38,407 nt of DNA from Plakobranchus ocellatus (Eukaryota > Mollusca > Gastropoda > Plakobranchidae), in NCBI GenBank assembly GCA_019648995.1, contig BLXT01005065.1, forward strand, positions 3,197,469 through 3,235,875, given 5' to 3'. The stretch's first letter is position 1, and the number at the start of each line of letters is the position of its first letter. A program made the translations under genes and the position numbers. The notes under the pieces are model-generated. The model was not told the origin of the DNA, made no database searches, and saw only the letters and a program-made list of their open reading frames with translations. Positions 27,201-34,440 of this stretch are shown in pieces.

Positions 27201-30200
27201 CTTAGTTTGCCCGTGGGTTTACTTCGCAGATTTGCCTGCTCAGTGGATGAATGGTTGAAGCACCATGGCAACTGACTTGAAGAGTTTCAAGAATGCTAAG
27301 TTGGTTCAGGCGACAGAATATTATTTTGTTTAAAGTAAAAAAAGTGTTTTACAGTTAATTCCTCTTTTTTTTTAATTCTCAGCAAACAAAACAAATTTGA
27401 TATCTCAATGCTTCAAACCAGTATATCAAGAAAAATTGGGATTTTGCACTTTAAACCAAGAAATCAGAAGACGAGCATTTTCTTTAAAAAATCGAGATTA
27501 AATTGGGAGTCCTGGCAGCCTGGATACAGTTCAAGTATTAATGTAAGGTAATTTAAATAGTGTTTACAAAACGTTCCCTTTTCTTTGCAACTAATGAGCA
27601 TAGCCAGAAAAACGTTCTTGTCCAAAGATATATGGTGACCATATGTTTTTTTTGTGACTTCACATCAAGTCTTGTGCTAATCCCAAAAATATCTCACTAT
27701 TGGTGGCCCTGCTTATGCCAATTTTGGCATCATTGATGACCAACTAGACAACCTGACAAGTGTGAGGTCAGCACTAGTGGCTAGTTGTGGGACAAAGGCT
27801 TATCACTTCGCTGTATTTAAGATAAAAAAAAAAGGTGAGAGCAACCCAAAAAAAACCCTCTTACTTTGCTGCCAGGGACACAACATAAGACTCAGTTGAA
27901 TACACTGTTGAAGATTTGTTGGTTCTTGTGTTGGCAGATCGTACCTAGAAATAAAGGTTTATTAATGAAGAAAGAAAAGTTAATTAAAAGGAAACATATT
28001 GTTTCCCTTGGCCTCACATATATCGCAGACAACTTGACATAAAATGATACATAATTTAAATGTCTTGAGAAAATTCTGAATCAATGTATGAAATATGCCA
28101 AGGATGAGACACTCAACAATGAGTTTGTGATTATATGCTAATGCTTGATTCTTTGCTGAGTCATTAGCCATTGCAATGTTCAGAGAAATATTAATCAGAA
28201 AAATATATGTGATTGGTTTAGACTGACTTTGAGACATATCATTGAAAAAGTTCCAATCACCATGGCATACAAAAAGGAAAATAGTGTTGTCACTGCCACC
28301 AGCAAAAGAAATTAAGTGTGTCAACTGGCATCATAAGCCTCTGTGCGTTTTGCTTTACTTGCAAAGTACATCTTAAACATGGGTCTTGGGCAGTGTAACT
28401 CTTGCACTTTAATTGTCACTCAAAAAGAACAACGCAACCGCCAAGCACCATTCCCCAGGGAACAGTGATGAAGGAAGGAACAAATTTTGAAAGATATGAA
28501 GATTTCTAAAAACCTTGACACAGTTTGAAGAATTATCGCGTAATGCCTTTGTTCTAAAAAAACTTTCAGAAAAAGGGGAGACAGCAAATAAAAGAAGAAA
28601 AATAAAAGTGCCACCATTGTTTCCCTTCACAAGGCAACATTTCACGTGAAGCCACTTCGGTTCTGTGAGACAGACAAAAAAAAGAAAGATTGGAGAGGAA
28701 AACCATGTTGTGCTGACAACAAAGTCAAATGTTAATTAAATACCTCCTACCTTATTAGGATTGCATGTATTTAAATCTAGAATTAGATCTAGAATGTTGG
28801 ACACATCCTGTGTCAATAGCTGGTATCATCATTAGAGACTGTTCACAATTGAAGTCAACCAAATTTGGCAAAAATTGATCCCCACCCCTTCCCCTCTTGT
28901 CAACTGTTGCCCTCTCCCCTACCCAGTTGATGTCAACTTTAACATTCTTATACATTATAAGTTAACCGCTTGAATGTAAAGTGTAATGTGCAGAAAATTT
29001 TGTAAAACACAAAGTGCAGTGAGAAGTCAAATTACTTTTACAACACGTCCCAACAACAAAATTGAACACTTTTTTTTCATATATTTTATCTAATAAAAAA
29101 AAAAAGGACTCAGATTTGAGCTTAGCAGCTTTCATTTTCAATGCATTCATTTGATCAATAAAGTTCATGACACTGCCTTCTTTTATTTCTTTCTTTAAAA
29201 TTGTCCATTGAGAATTCACTTTTTTTAAAGTTCAGAACCATTTAGAGAAGGGCGCGCTGCTTTAAAAGCTTTGTTAAAATATTTCTAACAAATTAGTAAC
29301 ATTTAGAGGCATCCATTGCCATCTTTTGGTTTGTAAAAAAACAGTGACACTAGCGTTACCACACAGTCTGTGATCACGAAGGTTTCTTTTGTCACGTTTA
29401 GAGACCACTTTCAGGAACCATGTTTAGTGTTTTTCTAAGTGTTCTTTAATTTATAAATTATAATAGCATGGTTGACCACCCCTCTCCCTCTTGTCAACTT
29501 TTGACAGGAACCCCCCCCACCCCTCTTGGTTGATATCAATTGTGAGCAGTCCCTTATTTTGCTATCCCCACATCGAAGGCAAAGTGTGTTCAGTGTTTTT
29601 ACGATGTGAATTGACGCGTCCATAAAAATTTGAAATTTGTCTTATTATAAATGTACTCCTTGAACTCTCGCATACTTAAAAACGCAGCAAAAATATCTAT
29701 TTGGAGTCCATTCAACGTTAAAAGAAAAAAAAAATCCACATTTAGTTTTTTGTAAAAAAAAATAGCTGTCAAAGTTTCAATATTCTCAATATAATAATAT
29801 GTACTATTAGTCAATTTTAAGTCTGCTTAATCTCTAGACTTGGGTGTTCAATTCTCATTGCACTCAAAACTATACAAGAGGAATGACTCTGCATGGAAAT
29901 CTTCCTCTCAAGAAATCATCTTCCTAGCTCAAGGAAAAAAAAAATCTAAATGTAAGTAATAAAAAAGAAAAAAGTTCAGCTCAACAATTATTATCATTTG
30001 TTTCACTTACATAAGTTGATAATGATAACTCTCCATATATCTTAATATTCTCTTAAAATTATGATGTTACAAATAAATTCTTTTCAGCTGACAAAGCACT
30101 ATAGGAATAACACAATCTGAGTGTGAGTTAAGGAGATAAATTTTCATACTTTTCCATCTGCCAGGCCATATATAATGGGTTGATCCGCTGGCCAAATCAA

Positions 30201-33200
30201 GCATGTTACAGCACTTTGTTGAACAAACTTGTTGCAAATCAGTTTCTTCTCTCCCCTGAAAAAATTATACAAGTGCTTTTTGATAATTTAGAATGTAAGC
30301 AAAAGAAATCTGATATATTCAATTTGCTTTTTTTATGTGCAAAAAAAAAAAAAAAAATTATCAAGCAACTTGCAGTTTCCTCTACAGGTAGTACAAGATG
30401 AGCCAAAGCTTTAACTCTAAACCCTTTTCTGCCAAAGAATATTTGTGCATCATGATACAAATATAAGAGAAAAGTTACAATGATGGTTTAAGCTTAAAGA
30501 TAGGCCACCAGCCAAGGACTTTGTGGAGTTCAAGAAAACGGTTTTTAAGACTTCATACAAATTTACTCTCTTACCAATCATCTCCTATTTTGTAGACATA
30601 AATGATGTTATCTGTTTGACCAACAGCAATTTTAGTAGAATCTCCAGAAAATGCTAGGCCTTTAACAGTGTAGCTTTTTTTCCCATACTGAAAAATAAAA
30701 ATGAAACCCCAGGGATTTTTATTTCATCAAATATTAATCAACTCATAAAAAAAAAACCCACATCTGTCGACAAAAGTACAAAATATTCATTCTATGTCAA
30801 TCTTTCTTCCCTTTTTTATCAGTTTAGATTGAAACTATTTTAACTTGGAGGAAAAGTTGGTCGAAGGGAAGGGGTGGAAGGGGTGAATGGAATTTTCATG
30901 ACTTTTTTCCTTTTTGTAAGTGAGTTCAACAAGTTCAGGAGTGTAAGTTGATTTTACATTTGCCAGTGCTGTCAGGATTTGAAGGTATTGAACACACATG
31001 CAAAACCACTTTAATATTGTCCACTTTAAAGGCTCCCTGCTGCACATTTATTTATATATTCTCTTTTTTTTCTTCTTCTTCTTTTTTTTTTTTTTTGGTG
31101 ATATTAGCAATAAACATAACACCATTCCAACATAGTCTTGACATTGAAAAAAAAATCCTTGCACCAATGAAGTGATTTAATTCAAGAGCTAACAGAAAAA
31201 AGTGGGTTTTTCTTTCAAAATATGTATAAAATAAAAAAAAAAATAATGAATAAATAAAAAAAAAAAAAATAAAAAAAATGAAGTTGATACTGTAAAAAGA
31301 ATCTCTTATGAAAAAGATACACTGGTTGCAATGCAAGCAACAAAAGTTTCTTTGGACCAGTTTCAGAAATTTCTTTACAAGATTATTTCATAACACGGTA
31401 GATTTTAATCCCCTTTGTGACTAGAATTGATCAGCATTGCTTGTCATACATGAGACAAGAGTTAAAATGCTGTAATATAATTTCTACAGCATGGCGACAA
31501 GCTAGTGAAATCGAGGAAAAATACTGTAAAAAATCACTACAGGACTAAGAAAGGCTATTAACAGCAATTATGTTATTGATAGGATGTTTGAAACTTACTG
31601 TTCTACAATATCTTAAAATCTTAAAGCTTGATCTTTAACTAGATGCTGTGCAGTTGAAAACTCATTGAGGACAAGAACACTACCTTTCAAAATAAACATA
31701 TACCTTTGCATCAGCTGGCTTTAGAGAAAATTTATCTCGTTTCTCTCCCTGCTCATCAAACAAAACAATGACTCTGTCTGAAGTGCAAACTCCTAGCTTC
31801 TGGCTATTGGGAGAGAATGCCACAGCACAAATCTTTGCTGCCCCATCCTAAAAAAGAATAGAAATAAATAAAACTTAAAGAATAAATCTAACTCTTTGAA
31901 ATTGCATCAAAAAAGAAAAAAGAAAATCAACGATAATTAAACAGCAAAACAACAAAATAAAGTGCCCTTTTCCATCTGTATTTGTAAGATCCCACAAATG
32001 AAAACTGCCATCAAGAAAAAATTTACCTCTGGATAGACCCTGGTTTCTCATGTTACATTTTTAAATTTAGGTCTATGCAAGTTTTTTGATAATTTTGTAG
32101 GCTAATGATACAGCTTCAGCTTAAATTGTGTGGTCAATGTATTGCCAATGAGTTTCTAACGCTGTATTTGATTACAAATTGCAGAATAAGGGAAAAATCA
32201 AAAACAAGAGCAGAAGTCATTAAACAAAGGCACTGAGAATGCACACAACAAACTTTACAGGAACATTGGCAACTTACAGTGATGCAAATTTCTGTGGTGA
32301 AGATATTTACATGGATTTCCATAAAAGTGATTTGCAAATAAACAATAAAAACTATCAAAGTAAACTATCTGTGATTAAGGTCCTGAATTTAAGCCCTAAA
32401 TGAATATATATATATTACTTTTTTTCAAAAACACCCTCAAGTTACAACTGATTTAAAAAAAAAAAAAAAAAGTTTGTCCCGGAACTCTATTTTGAACACA
32501 TCAAACTTGTCTTATTTGAGCCTCAATTTTATAGTCCAATCTATACTTTAAACCCACTTTTGAAATTTATCAATTTTAGTGGAAGGTAGGAAAATTTTGG
32601 ATGTTTTCATCCATAAATAATAGTTGTGAAACAGTTATAATGAGGTCAGTCAAGTTGCAGAGTCCCACAAATTATGGGAAATTAAGTTGATAAACATCAG
32701 AATATTTTACTGAAACTTAAATTAGATCTCCATATATAACAAAAAGTAAAATTTATCTATAACAATAATTACAATTTATCACTAATTTAATTTGATTGAA
32801 TGCATTAACTTTTCATTATACCTCAACATAAAATACAACCTTTCAATGTTTGATGTTCATTCAAGCATGATCTGAATAAAACCAACCTGCTTTTCAATGG
32901 GCATCATAATATATGCTAATTTCCTAAGCAGTGTAATGTTTCCTATCATTGGGCAGCAATGAATTAATTTTGGCTCATCCTCACCTGTTGTTGGACATTA
33001 TTGTTTAGATCTAGTCTTTATTAGATCTATAATCCAATGGACAGAGGTGAGAACAAATAGCCTAATAAAATTCATTTTTAAAGCACTGCAAATGTTATGA
33101 TTTTTCTTCTTCTGTTGGTGTCAATATACTTTTTTGTCTTGCATTACAATAAAGTAATGAATTACATTTAATTATCTGAGTTTCTTTTTTTTCTGGAGGG

Positions 33201-33696
33201 ATAATTGTTGAAATAAAAAGGTAAATGTAGTGAAAATGTTTAGATACAATCTGTTGGTAAATTATTCTATAAATAATACATTTAATAAATGCATACGGCT
33301 TTTTTATTTGTTTTGATCCTTATAAAGGACCTCACTATGACTTCTTTAAAAGTCACACAAACAATCATTATAGAAAAAATAAAAAAAAAAACTCTAGGGG
33401 TTTTTCGCTCTGAGGTACATTTTAGGATTATAAAGAAAATGATCCAATTGCTTTAGAGTTAAAAGTCTATTTGCTGCAATTAAGGCTAATTTAAAGTGAT
33501 TGGTCTCTGAGTACAAAACTGTAATCGCAACACAATAAATTTCACCCGGAAATTTGCTACTGGTATATTGTGAACGTCATGCCAATTATACAAATCTACA
33601 TAAGGCTATTGATTTAAATCATCAAATAAACATAGAATCTAAATCTAGACACCTTACCATGGGTGGCATGAGCGTTTTCATGTGTTTCAGCTGCAT
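115..33696 (-). CDS. IFT172: IFT172, intraflagellar transport protein 172, N-terminal 928 residues (27 exons; gene continues beyond position 1)
   Basis: IFT172 is a large peripheral subunit of the IFT-B complex, which moves cargo along the axoneme of cilia and flagella and is linked to turnaround at the ciliary tip. The 27 exons listed below were joined by eye at splice sites; phases agree at every junction and the sum, 2784 nt, is exactly 928 codons with no stop. The protein aligns from its first residue to remembered animal IFT172: MQLKHMKTL at the start, YMVKG-like [20 protein letters not shown] near residue 550, and [10 protein letters not shown] near 875. Residues 1-560 are WD40-type propeller sequence; from about 600 the chain is helical TPR-like repeat. 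The usual length is about 1750, so the C-terminal half is off the window. The start ATG is the first after an in-frame TAA at 33736-33738 and has A at -3. All introns are GT-AG except the last, which is GC-type. Identification is secure; exact isoforms are not testable here. Confidence 0.97.
747..867 (-). CDS. IFT172: IFT172 exon 26 (residues 840-880)
   Basis: 121 nt, ends in phase 2. Encodes [20 protein letters not shown] then [19 protein letters not shown] after a Gly, very close to the family's [32 protein letters not shown]. Acceptor CAG|CTGTGG, donor AGG|GTAAGG. Intron 26 (260-746, 487 nt) has nothing recognised. Confidence 0.97.
1333..1411 (-). CDS. IFT172: IFT172 exon 25 (residues 814-840)
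   Basis: 79 nt, ends in phase 1. Encodes [20 protein letters not shown] then GKDFRR, the AGDL.EKI...Q.A..C..KG TPR unit. Acceptor CTAG|GCAGGT, donor GAG|GTGAGT. Intron 25 (868-1332, 465 nt) has nothing recognised. Confidence 0.95.
1600..2100. other. Unexplained less AT-rich block in intron 24
   Basis: Composition differs from the surrounding intron, with GC-containing words such as GTCCCGCTGCGTAACTGAG and CATCGGGCCTGCCTGTCC and several CpG. Short frames occur on both strands but I recognise neither a protein nor an RNA. It may be a fragment of an unknown repeat. Confidence 0.35.
2029..2061 (+). repeat. GA microsatellite
   Basis: GAGAGAGACAG followed by a nearly pure AG repeat, inside intron 24. 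Confidence 0.8.
2836..2990 (-). repeat. tRNA-derived SINE copy in intron 24
   Basis: On the minus strand the 5' end reads GGGGGGTCTAATGGCACAAT (A-box-like, as in tRNA heads) and then GGTTCGAGC at 2921-2929, a pol III B box. The tail is shared with the copy at 8329-8447. Decayed and not expected to be a functional tRNA: no full cloverleaf. Confidence 0.6.
4230..4325 (+). repeat. Dispersed repeat, copy 1
   Basis: Shares an ordered set of motifs with 27430-27525: GAAAAATcGGGA, CACTTTAA, GAAATC, ATTAAATcGGGA and GGCAGgCCTG. Same orientation in both places. Confidence 0.4.
4430..4501 (-). CDS. IFT172: IFT172 exon 24 (residues 790-813)
   Basis: 72 nt, phase 0. Encodes [20 protein letters not shown] then LYDR (family: ELL.N..L...I..ALIK.ELYER). 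Acceptor CCAG|GAGCTG, donor AGA|GTAAGT. Its first 26 nt plus upstream intron are duplicated at 7290-7340. Intron 24 (1412-4429, 3018 nt) holds a SINE, a dispersed repeat and an unexplained less AT-rich block, listed separately. Confidence 0.95.
5714..5809 (-). CDS. IFT172: IFT172 exon 23 (residues 758-789)
   Basis: 96 nt, phase 0. Encodes [20 protein letters not shown] then [12 protein letters not shown], the GD..AAI.LY.KAGLPA.AARL TPR helix pair. Acceptor ACAG|TTGAAA, donor GAG|GTGAGC. Intron 23 (4502-5713, 1212 nt) has a pure A run near 4860-4878 and nothing else identified. Confidence 0.97.
7045..7125 (-). CDS. IFT172: IFT172 exon 22 (residues 731-757)
   Basis: 81 nt, phase 0. Encodes [20 protein letters not shown] then QEEAAGE, the HP.LE.L...Y.QWL..T.QEE.AGE segment. 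Acceptor CAG|AGCCAT, donor GAG|GTAAGT. Intron 22 (5810-7044, 1235 nt) is AT-rich with nothing recognised. Confidence 0.96.
7290..7340 (-). pseudogene. Displaced partial copy of IFT172 exon 24 with its acceptor
   Basis: Nearly identical to 4476-4525: 26 nt of exon 24, with one extra T, plus about 22 nt of the intron before it, including the CCAG acceptor. It lies in intron 21, about 2.8 kb upstream in the gene, in the same orientation. Read from its acceptor it gives ELMTKQ and then TGA. It breaks off in a T run (7276-7288) and lacks the donor. Confidence 0.75.
8329..8447 (-). repeat. Truncated SINE copy of the same family in intron 21
   Basis: Aligns with 2836-2990 over the stretch from AGATCTnAAG through GCAGGTTTAAGCC (B-box remnant) to GATGATCTCAG-like tail sequence. 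The tRNA-like head is largely gone. Confidence 0.5.
8923..9000 (-). CDS. IFT172: IFT172 exon 21 (residues 705-730)
   Basis: 78 nt, phase 0. Encodes [20 protein letters not shown] then EVADAK, matching the EEA..MYQE.HRWDE.I.VAEAK repeat. Acceptor TTAG|AACCAT, donor AAG|GTATGT. Intron 21 (7126-8922, 1797 nt) contains a SINE fragment and the partial exon-24 copy. Confidence 0.95.
10402..10449. repeat. Perfect 21-bp inverted repeat (hairpin) in intron 20
   Basis: Arms 10402-10422 and 10429-10449 are exact reverse complements (AATGTAATGATTGTGCTCAC and onward) with a 6-nt spacer TTTAAT. Flanked on the right by a T run. Confidence 0.9.
10635..10727 (-). CDS. IFT172: IFT172 exon 20 (residues 674-704)
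   Basis: 93 nt, phase 0. Encodes [20 protein letters not shown] then [11 protein letters not shown], the YxVRARLA...K..AE.I.LE helix pair. Acceptor CCAG|GGAGGG, donor GGG|GTATGT. Intron 20 (9001-10634, 1634 nt) contains the perfect hairpin at 10402-10449 and a T run near 9446-9463. Confidence 0.95.
11777..11861 (-). CDS. IFT172: IFT172 exon 19 (residues 645-673)
   Basis: 85 nt. Completes Arg, then [20 protein letters not shown] and AEEVAKQT; the RC.SALG..AKAR.L.ET motif is typical. Acceptor CAG|ATGCTA, donor ACA|GTATGC. Intron 19 (10728-11776, 1049 nt) has nothing recognised. Confidence 0.95.
12162..12269 (-). CDS. IFT172: IFT172 exon 18 (residues 609-645)
   Basis: 108 nt. Completes Arg, then [20 protein letters not shown] and [15 protein letters not shown], the first TPR-like helices (ETEAMWK.LSKLALE...LHIAER). 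Acceptor CAG|AGCTAT, donor GAG|GTGAGT. Intron 18 is 300 nt with nothing recognised. Confidence 0.96.
12516..12780 (+). repeat. tRNA-derived SINE in intron 17
   Basis: Head has GGTTCATCTGGTAGGGCAAT (A-box-like), then GTTTGAATCC at 12565-12574 (B box). A less AT-rich body of about 200 nt follows, ending TTTACTTTTA. Different family from the minus-strand copies. Confidence 0.6.
13431..13541. repeat. Poly-A / poly-C low-complexity block
   Basis: Long A runs, a C run of about 17 near 13495-13511, then further A runs in intron 17. Such blocks are prone to length error in sequencing. Confidence 0.85.
13697..13833 (-). CDS. IFT172: IFT172 exon 17 (residues 564-609)
   Basis: 137 nt, ends in phase 2. 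Contains [19 protein letters not shown] and [20 protein letters not shown], the linker from the propellers into the helical solenoid. Acceptor ACAG|GGAGAC, donor AAG|GTGGGA. Intron 17 (12270-13696, 1427 nt) contains a tRNA-type SINE and a poly-C/poly-A block. Confidence 0.97.
14543..14644 (-). CDS. IFT172: IFT172 exon 16 (residues 530-563)
   Basis: 102 nt, phase 0. Encodes [20 protein letters not shown] then [14 protein letters not shown], the last clear WD40 blade ([25 protein letters not shown]). Acceptor CAG|TGGGTC, donor AAG|GTAAAA. Intron 16 (13834-14542, 709 nt) is A-rich and otherwise plain. Confidence 0.97.
15412..15477 (-). CDS. IFT172: IFT172 exon 15 (residues 508-529)
   Basis: 66 nt, phase 0. 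Encodes [20 protein letters not shown] then VQ, matching [16 protein letters not shown]. Acceptor CTAG|CTTCAC, donor CAG|GTATGA. Intron 15 (14645-15411, 767 nt) has nothing recognised. Confidence 0.97.
17264..17311 (-). CDS. IFT172: IFT172 exon 14 (residues 492-507)
   Basis: 48 nt microexon encoding [16 protein letters not shown], almost identical to the known [16 protein letters not shown]. Acceptor CAG|TTGAAT, donor AAG|GTTAGT. Intron 14 (15478-17263, 1786 nt) holds a T run at 16458-16476, an A-rich stretch near 16855-16895, and nothing identifiable. Confidence 0.97.
17890..17954 (-). CDS. IFT172: IFT172 exon 13 (residues 470-491)
   Basis: 65 nt. Encodes [20 protein letters not shown] then LE, equal to the family's GYNI..V.H..R.DWLE. 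Acceptor CCAG|TTGATA, donor GAG|GTAAGT. Intron 13 (17312-17889, 578 nt) is AT-rich with nothing recognised. Confidence 0.96.
18238..18323 (-). CDS. IFT172: IFT172 exon 12 (residues 441-470)
   Basis: 86 nt, ends in phase 1. Encodes [17 protein letters not shown] then [12 protein letters not shown], the NKK.AYLID.KT.AI segment of the family. Acceptor CAG|CGTCAG, donor TCA|GTAAGT. Intron 12 is 283 nt. Confidence 0.96.
18936..19039 (-). CDS. IFT172: IFT172 exon 11 (residues 407-441)
   Basis: 104 nt, ends in phase 2. Encodes [20 protein letters not shown] followed by [14 protein letters not shown]. Acceptor CAG|GTGTGC, donor CAG|GTAGAA. Intron 11 (18324-18935, 612 nt) has several A/T runs and a less AT-rich patch at 18720-18866 that I could not identify. 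Confidence 0.96.
19804..20016 (-). CDS. IFT172: IFT172 exon 10 (residues 336-406)
   Basis: 213 nt, phase 0. Contains [35 protein letters not shown] and [20 protein letters not shown], all typical of the second propeller. Acceptor CAG|GCTATT, donor AAT|GTGAGA. Intron 10 (19040-19803, 764 nt) holds no recognisable element. Confidence 0.97.
21030..21125 (-). CDS. IFT172: IFT172 exon 9 (residues 304-335)
   Basis: 96 nt, phase 0 at both ends. Encodes [20 protein letters not shown] and [12 protein letters not shown], matching the GTLCGG.E.FDCCL.R..YKNKFE segment. The acceptor is AAG|GGCACT, weaker than the usual CAG/TAG. Intron 9 (20017-21029, 1013 nt) has an A-rich stretch with a short CA repeat at about 20701-20737. 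Confidence 0.94.
21751..21874 (-). CDS. IFT172: IFT172 exon 8 (residues 262-303)
   Basis: 124 nt. After completing a Lys codon it reads [20 protein letters not shown] and [19 protein letters not shown]; the [16 protein letters not shown] string is nearly invariant in the family. Donor GCA|GTAAGA. Intron 8 (21126-21750, 625 nt) is AT-rich without recognisable content. Confidence 0.97.
22222..22242. repeat. Palindrome GGCCTAAGTC-A-GACTTAGGCC in the element's left end
   Basis: Perfect 10-bp arms around a single A. The left arm is part of the terminal inverted repeat. Confidence 0.85.
22354..22381. repeat. Second palindrome of the same motif
   Basis: GGCCTAAGTCG, loop CTCTAT, CGACTTAGGCC: 11-bp perfect arms. 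The same CGACTTAGGCC occurs at 23130-23140 inside the right end of the element. Confidence 0.85.
24142..24356 (-). CDS. IFT172: IFT172 exon 7 (residues 191-262)
   Basis: 215 nt, the longest exon here, ends in phase 2. Contains [20 protein letters not shown] and [13 protein letters not shown] then [11 protein letters not shown], all close to the known propeller. Acceptor CAG|GGTAAG, donor CAA|GTTAGT. Intron 7 (21875-24141, 2267 nt) contains the 971-bp inverted-repeat element. Confidence 0.97.
25068..25155 (-). CDS. IFT172: IFT172 exon 6 (residues 161-190)
   Basis: 88 nt, completes an Asn codon and ends in phase 0. Encodes [18 protein letters not shown] and [11 protein letters not shown], the [17 protein letters not shown] motif of the family. 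Donor CAG|GTTTGT. Intron 6 (24357-25067, 711 nt) shows A and T runs and a C-rich tract near 24902-24917; nothing else recognised. Confidence 0.97.
25816..25836. other. Assembly gap, 21 N
   Basis: A run of N within intron 5; no coding sequence is interrupted. Confidence 0.99.
25974..26815 (+). repeat. Decayed tandem array in intron 5
   Basis: At least six, possibly seven, diverged units begin near 25974, 26070, 26221, 26321, 26429, 26599 and 26763. Shared core: ATCTACTTTAAAT, then ATGATCGCCAACACTTACAG, GTAAGGCAG, GAATTC and a T run. Spacing varies from about 96 to 170 nt. Confidence 0.6.
27430..27525 (+). repeat. Dispersed repeat, copy 2 (intron 5)
   Basis: Counterpart of 4230-4325, ending AAATTGGGAGTCCTGGCAGC. 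The family is not known to me. Confidence 0.4.
27865..27944 (-). CDS. IFT172: IFT172 exon 5 (residues 135-161)
   Basis: 80 nt, ends in phase 2. Encodes [18 protein letters not shown] followed by SYVVSLAA; the [14 protein letters not shown] string is diagnostic for IFT172. Acceptor CTAG|GTACGA, donor AAA|GTAAGA. Intron 5 (25156-27864, 2709 nt) contains the N gap, a decayed tandem array and a dispersed repeat, each listed below. Confidence 0.96.
28837..28937 (+). repeat. Inverted repeat pair, left member (intron 4)
   Basis: GACTGTTCACAATTGAAGTC and onward (28837-28860) pairs in reverse complement with 29528-29551, 21 of 24 matching. A pyrimidine-rich tract with CTCTTGTCAACT follows. Confidence 0.5.
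29469..29551 (-). repeat. Inverted repeat pair, right member (intron 4)
   Basis: Contains the 24-nt arm at 29528-29551 and the direct copy of CCCTCTTGTCAACT at 29486-29499, also in the left member at 28892-28905. Confidence 0.5.
30150..30255 (-). CDS. IFT172: IFT172 exon 4 (residues 99-134)
   Basis: 106 nt; completes the split Trp codon and returns to phase 0. Reads [18 protein letters not shown] then [16 protein letters not shown], matching the family's ICNKF.Q.SAVTCL.WP segment. Donor AAA|GTATGA. Intron 4 (27945-30149) carries the inverted repeat pair described separately. Confidence 0.96.
30575..30687 (-). CDS. IFT172: IFT172 exon 3 (residues 62-99)
   Basis: 113 nt, ends in phase 2. Contains [19 protein letters not shown] and then [17 protein letters not shown], a WD40 blade in which the final strand is the D-N-I-I-Y-V-Y motif. 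Donor TG|GTAAGA. Intron 3 (30256-30574, 319 nt) has a long A run near 30341 and nothing else seen. Confidence 0.96.
31704..31847 (-). CDS. IFT172: IFT172 exon 2 (residues 14-61)
   Basis: 144 nt, phase 0 on both sides. It begins [19 protein letters not shown] and includes [19 protein letters not shown], the first propeller blade and the family's conserved DE.GE.RDKF motif. Acceptor CCTAG... reads as TAG|GATGGG and donor AAG|GTATAT. Intron 2 (30688-31703) holds T-rich and CTT tracts near 31060-31097 and A-rich tracts near 31230-31278, otherwise nothing. Confidence 0.96.
33658..33696 (-). CDS. IFT172: IFT172 exon 1 (start codon, residues 1-13)
   Basis: Encodes [13 protein letters not shown], matching the MxLKHxxTL start typical of IFT172. 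Context before the ATG is GGAAAAA. The donor is ATG|GTAAGG, phase 0. Intron 1 (31848-33657, 1810 nt) is AT-rich and I see nothing definite in it beyond short A/T runs. Confidence 0.93.
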
Positions 33697-34350
33697 TTTT
33701 TCCGTCCGTTTGGAACGGATTCTATGCTTACCAGGTTAAAAATAAGTTTTCGCAGTCAATTTAAGAAAACAAGATAATTAAAACAATGTAAAAGGGCGTA
33801 AAATATACACAGTACGAAAACGTATTGAAGAAAACAGCTGTCACATAGTGTGGTTCACATAGACGCTTTTCAAAAGGAATGTTAGCAACGCAGAGCTGAA
33901 AAGAAACTCGCCACATAATCGAACATGCAAAAAGCAAAATAATGTTGGATTAAATGAATATTATCATCTTAGATATTCCAAAAAAAGCTTATTTATAAAT
34001 AATTTGCTCTTCAAAAAGTTAATACTGGATATTTTGATTATGCCAAAATATCATTAGCCAGCTCAGTTCTAATTATTCAGTAATAATATTTGTATCAAGA
34101 TGGCGACATGCATTAAAGCTAAAAGATTTTTTACACCCGATAACACACTCAGAGTATTTGAGTTGGTAAAAAAACTTTTTGTTTTAACTGTCAAAGAAAT
34201 AATAAAAAAAAAGCTAATGATCTTTTGATAATCATTACCACCTGCGGTCCCTTGGAGTTTTTGCGGGTTTTATTTAGGCTTGCCAATTTGACGAAATAAG
34301 TGATGTTAGTTACACACTAGAGATAGATCTAGATCTAGATCTAGAGATCT
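33697..34350 (-). promoter_or_regulatory. Probable IFT172 5' UTR and promoter region
   Basis: Sequence directly upstream of the IFT172 start codon. No TATA box is obvious at a fixed distance. An RFX-like half site, GTTGCTAAC on the minus strand, lies at 33881-33889, about 190 nt before the ATG; a full X-box (two half sites) is not present. A YY1-like AAGATGGCGAC sits at 34097-34107 on the plus strand. The transcription start cannot be placed from sequence alone. Confidence 0.35.
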
Positions 34351-34440
34351 AGATCTATATTGTGTTTCATTTTCACACTATCGCGTTTGATCTCTAAATC
34401 TGACAAATTAACTAGATCTAAAACACGTTTTATTTCGTCA
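34289..34440. repeat. Small element with 11-bp inverted ends around an AGATCT array
   Basis: TGACGAAATAA at 34289-34299 is matched by its exact reverse complement at 34430-34440. Between them is a near-pure AGATCT/CTAGAT array at about 34324-34358. No clear target-site duplication flanks it, so it may be a decayed MITE-like unit or a chance inverted repeat round a microsatellite. Confidence 0.4.

Noticed and set aside
26950-27258. 102-codon plus-strand frame in intron 5
   Set aside because: No recognisable domain, Phe/Leu/Cys-rich as expected from T-rich DNA, no supporting splice or promoter signals.
27980-28324. 114-codon minus-strand frame in intron 4
   Set aside because: No resemblance to IFT172 or any family I know, no exon-like borders, hydrophobic AT-driven composition; length alone is unremarkable over 38 kb.
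33881-33889. RFX X-box upstream of IFT172
   Set aside because: Only one half site (GTTGCTAAC) is present; the second half required for a convincing ciliary X-box is missing.
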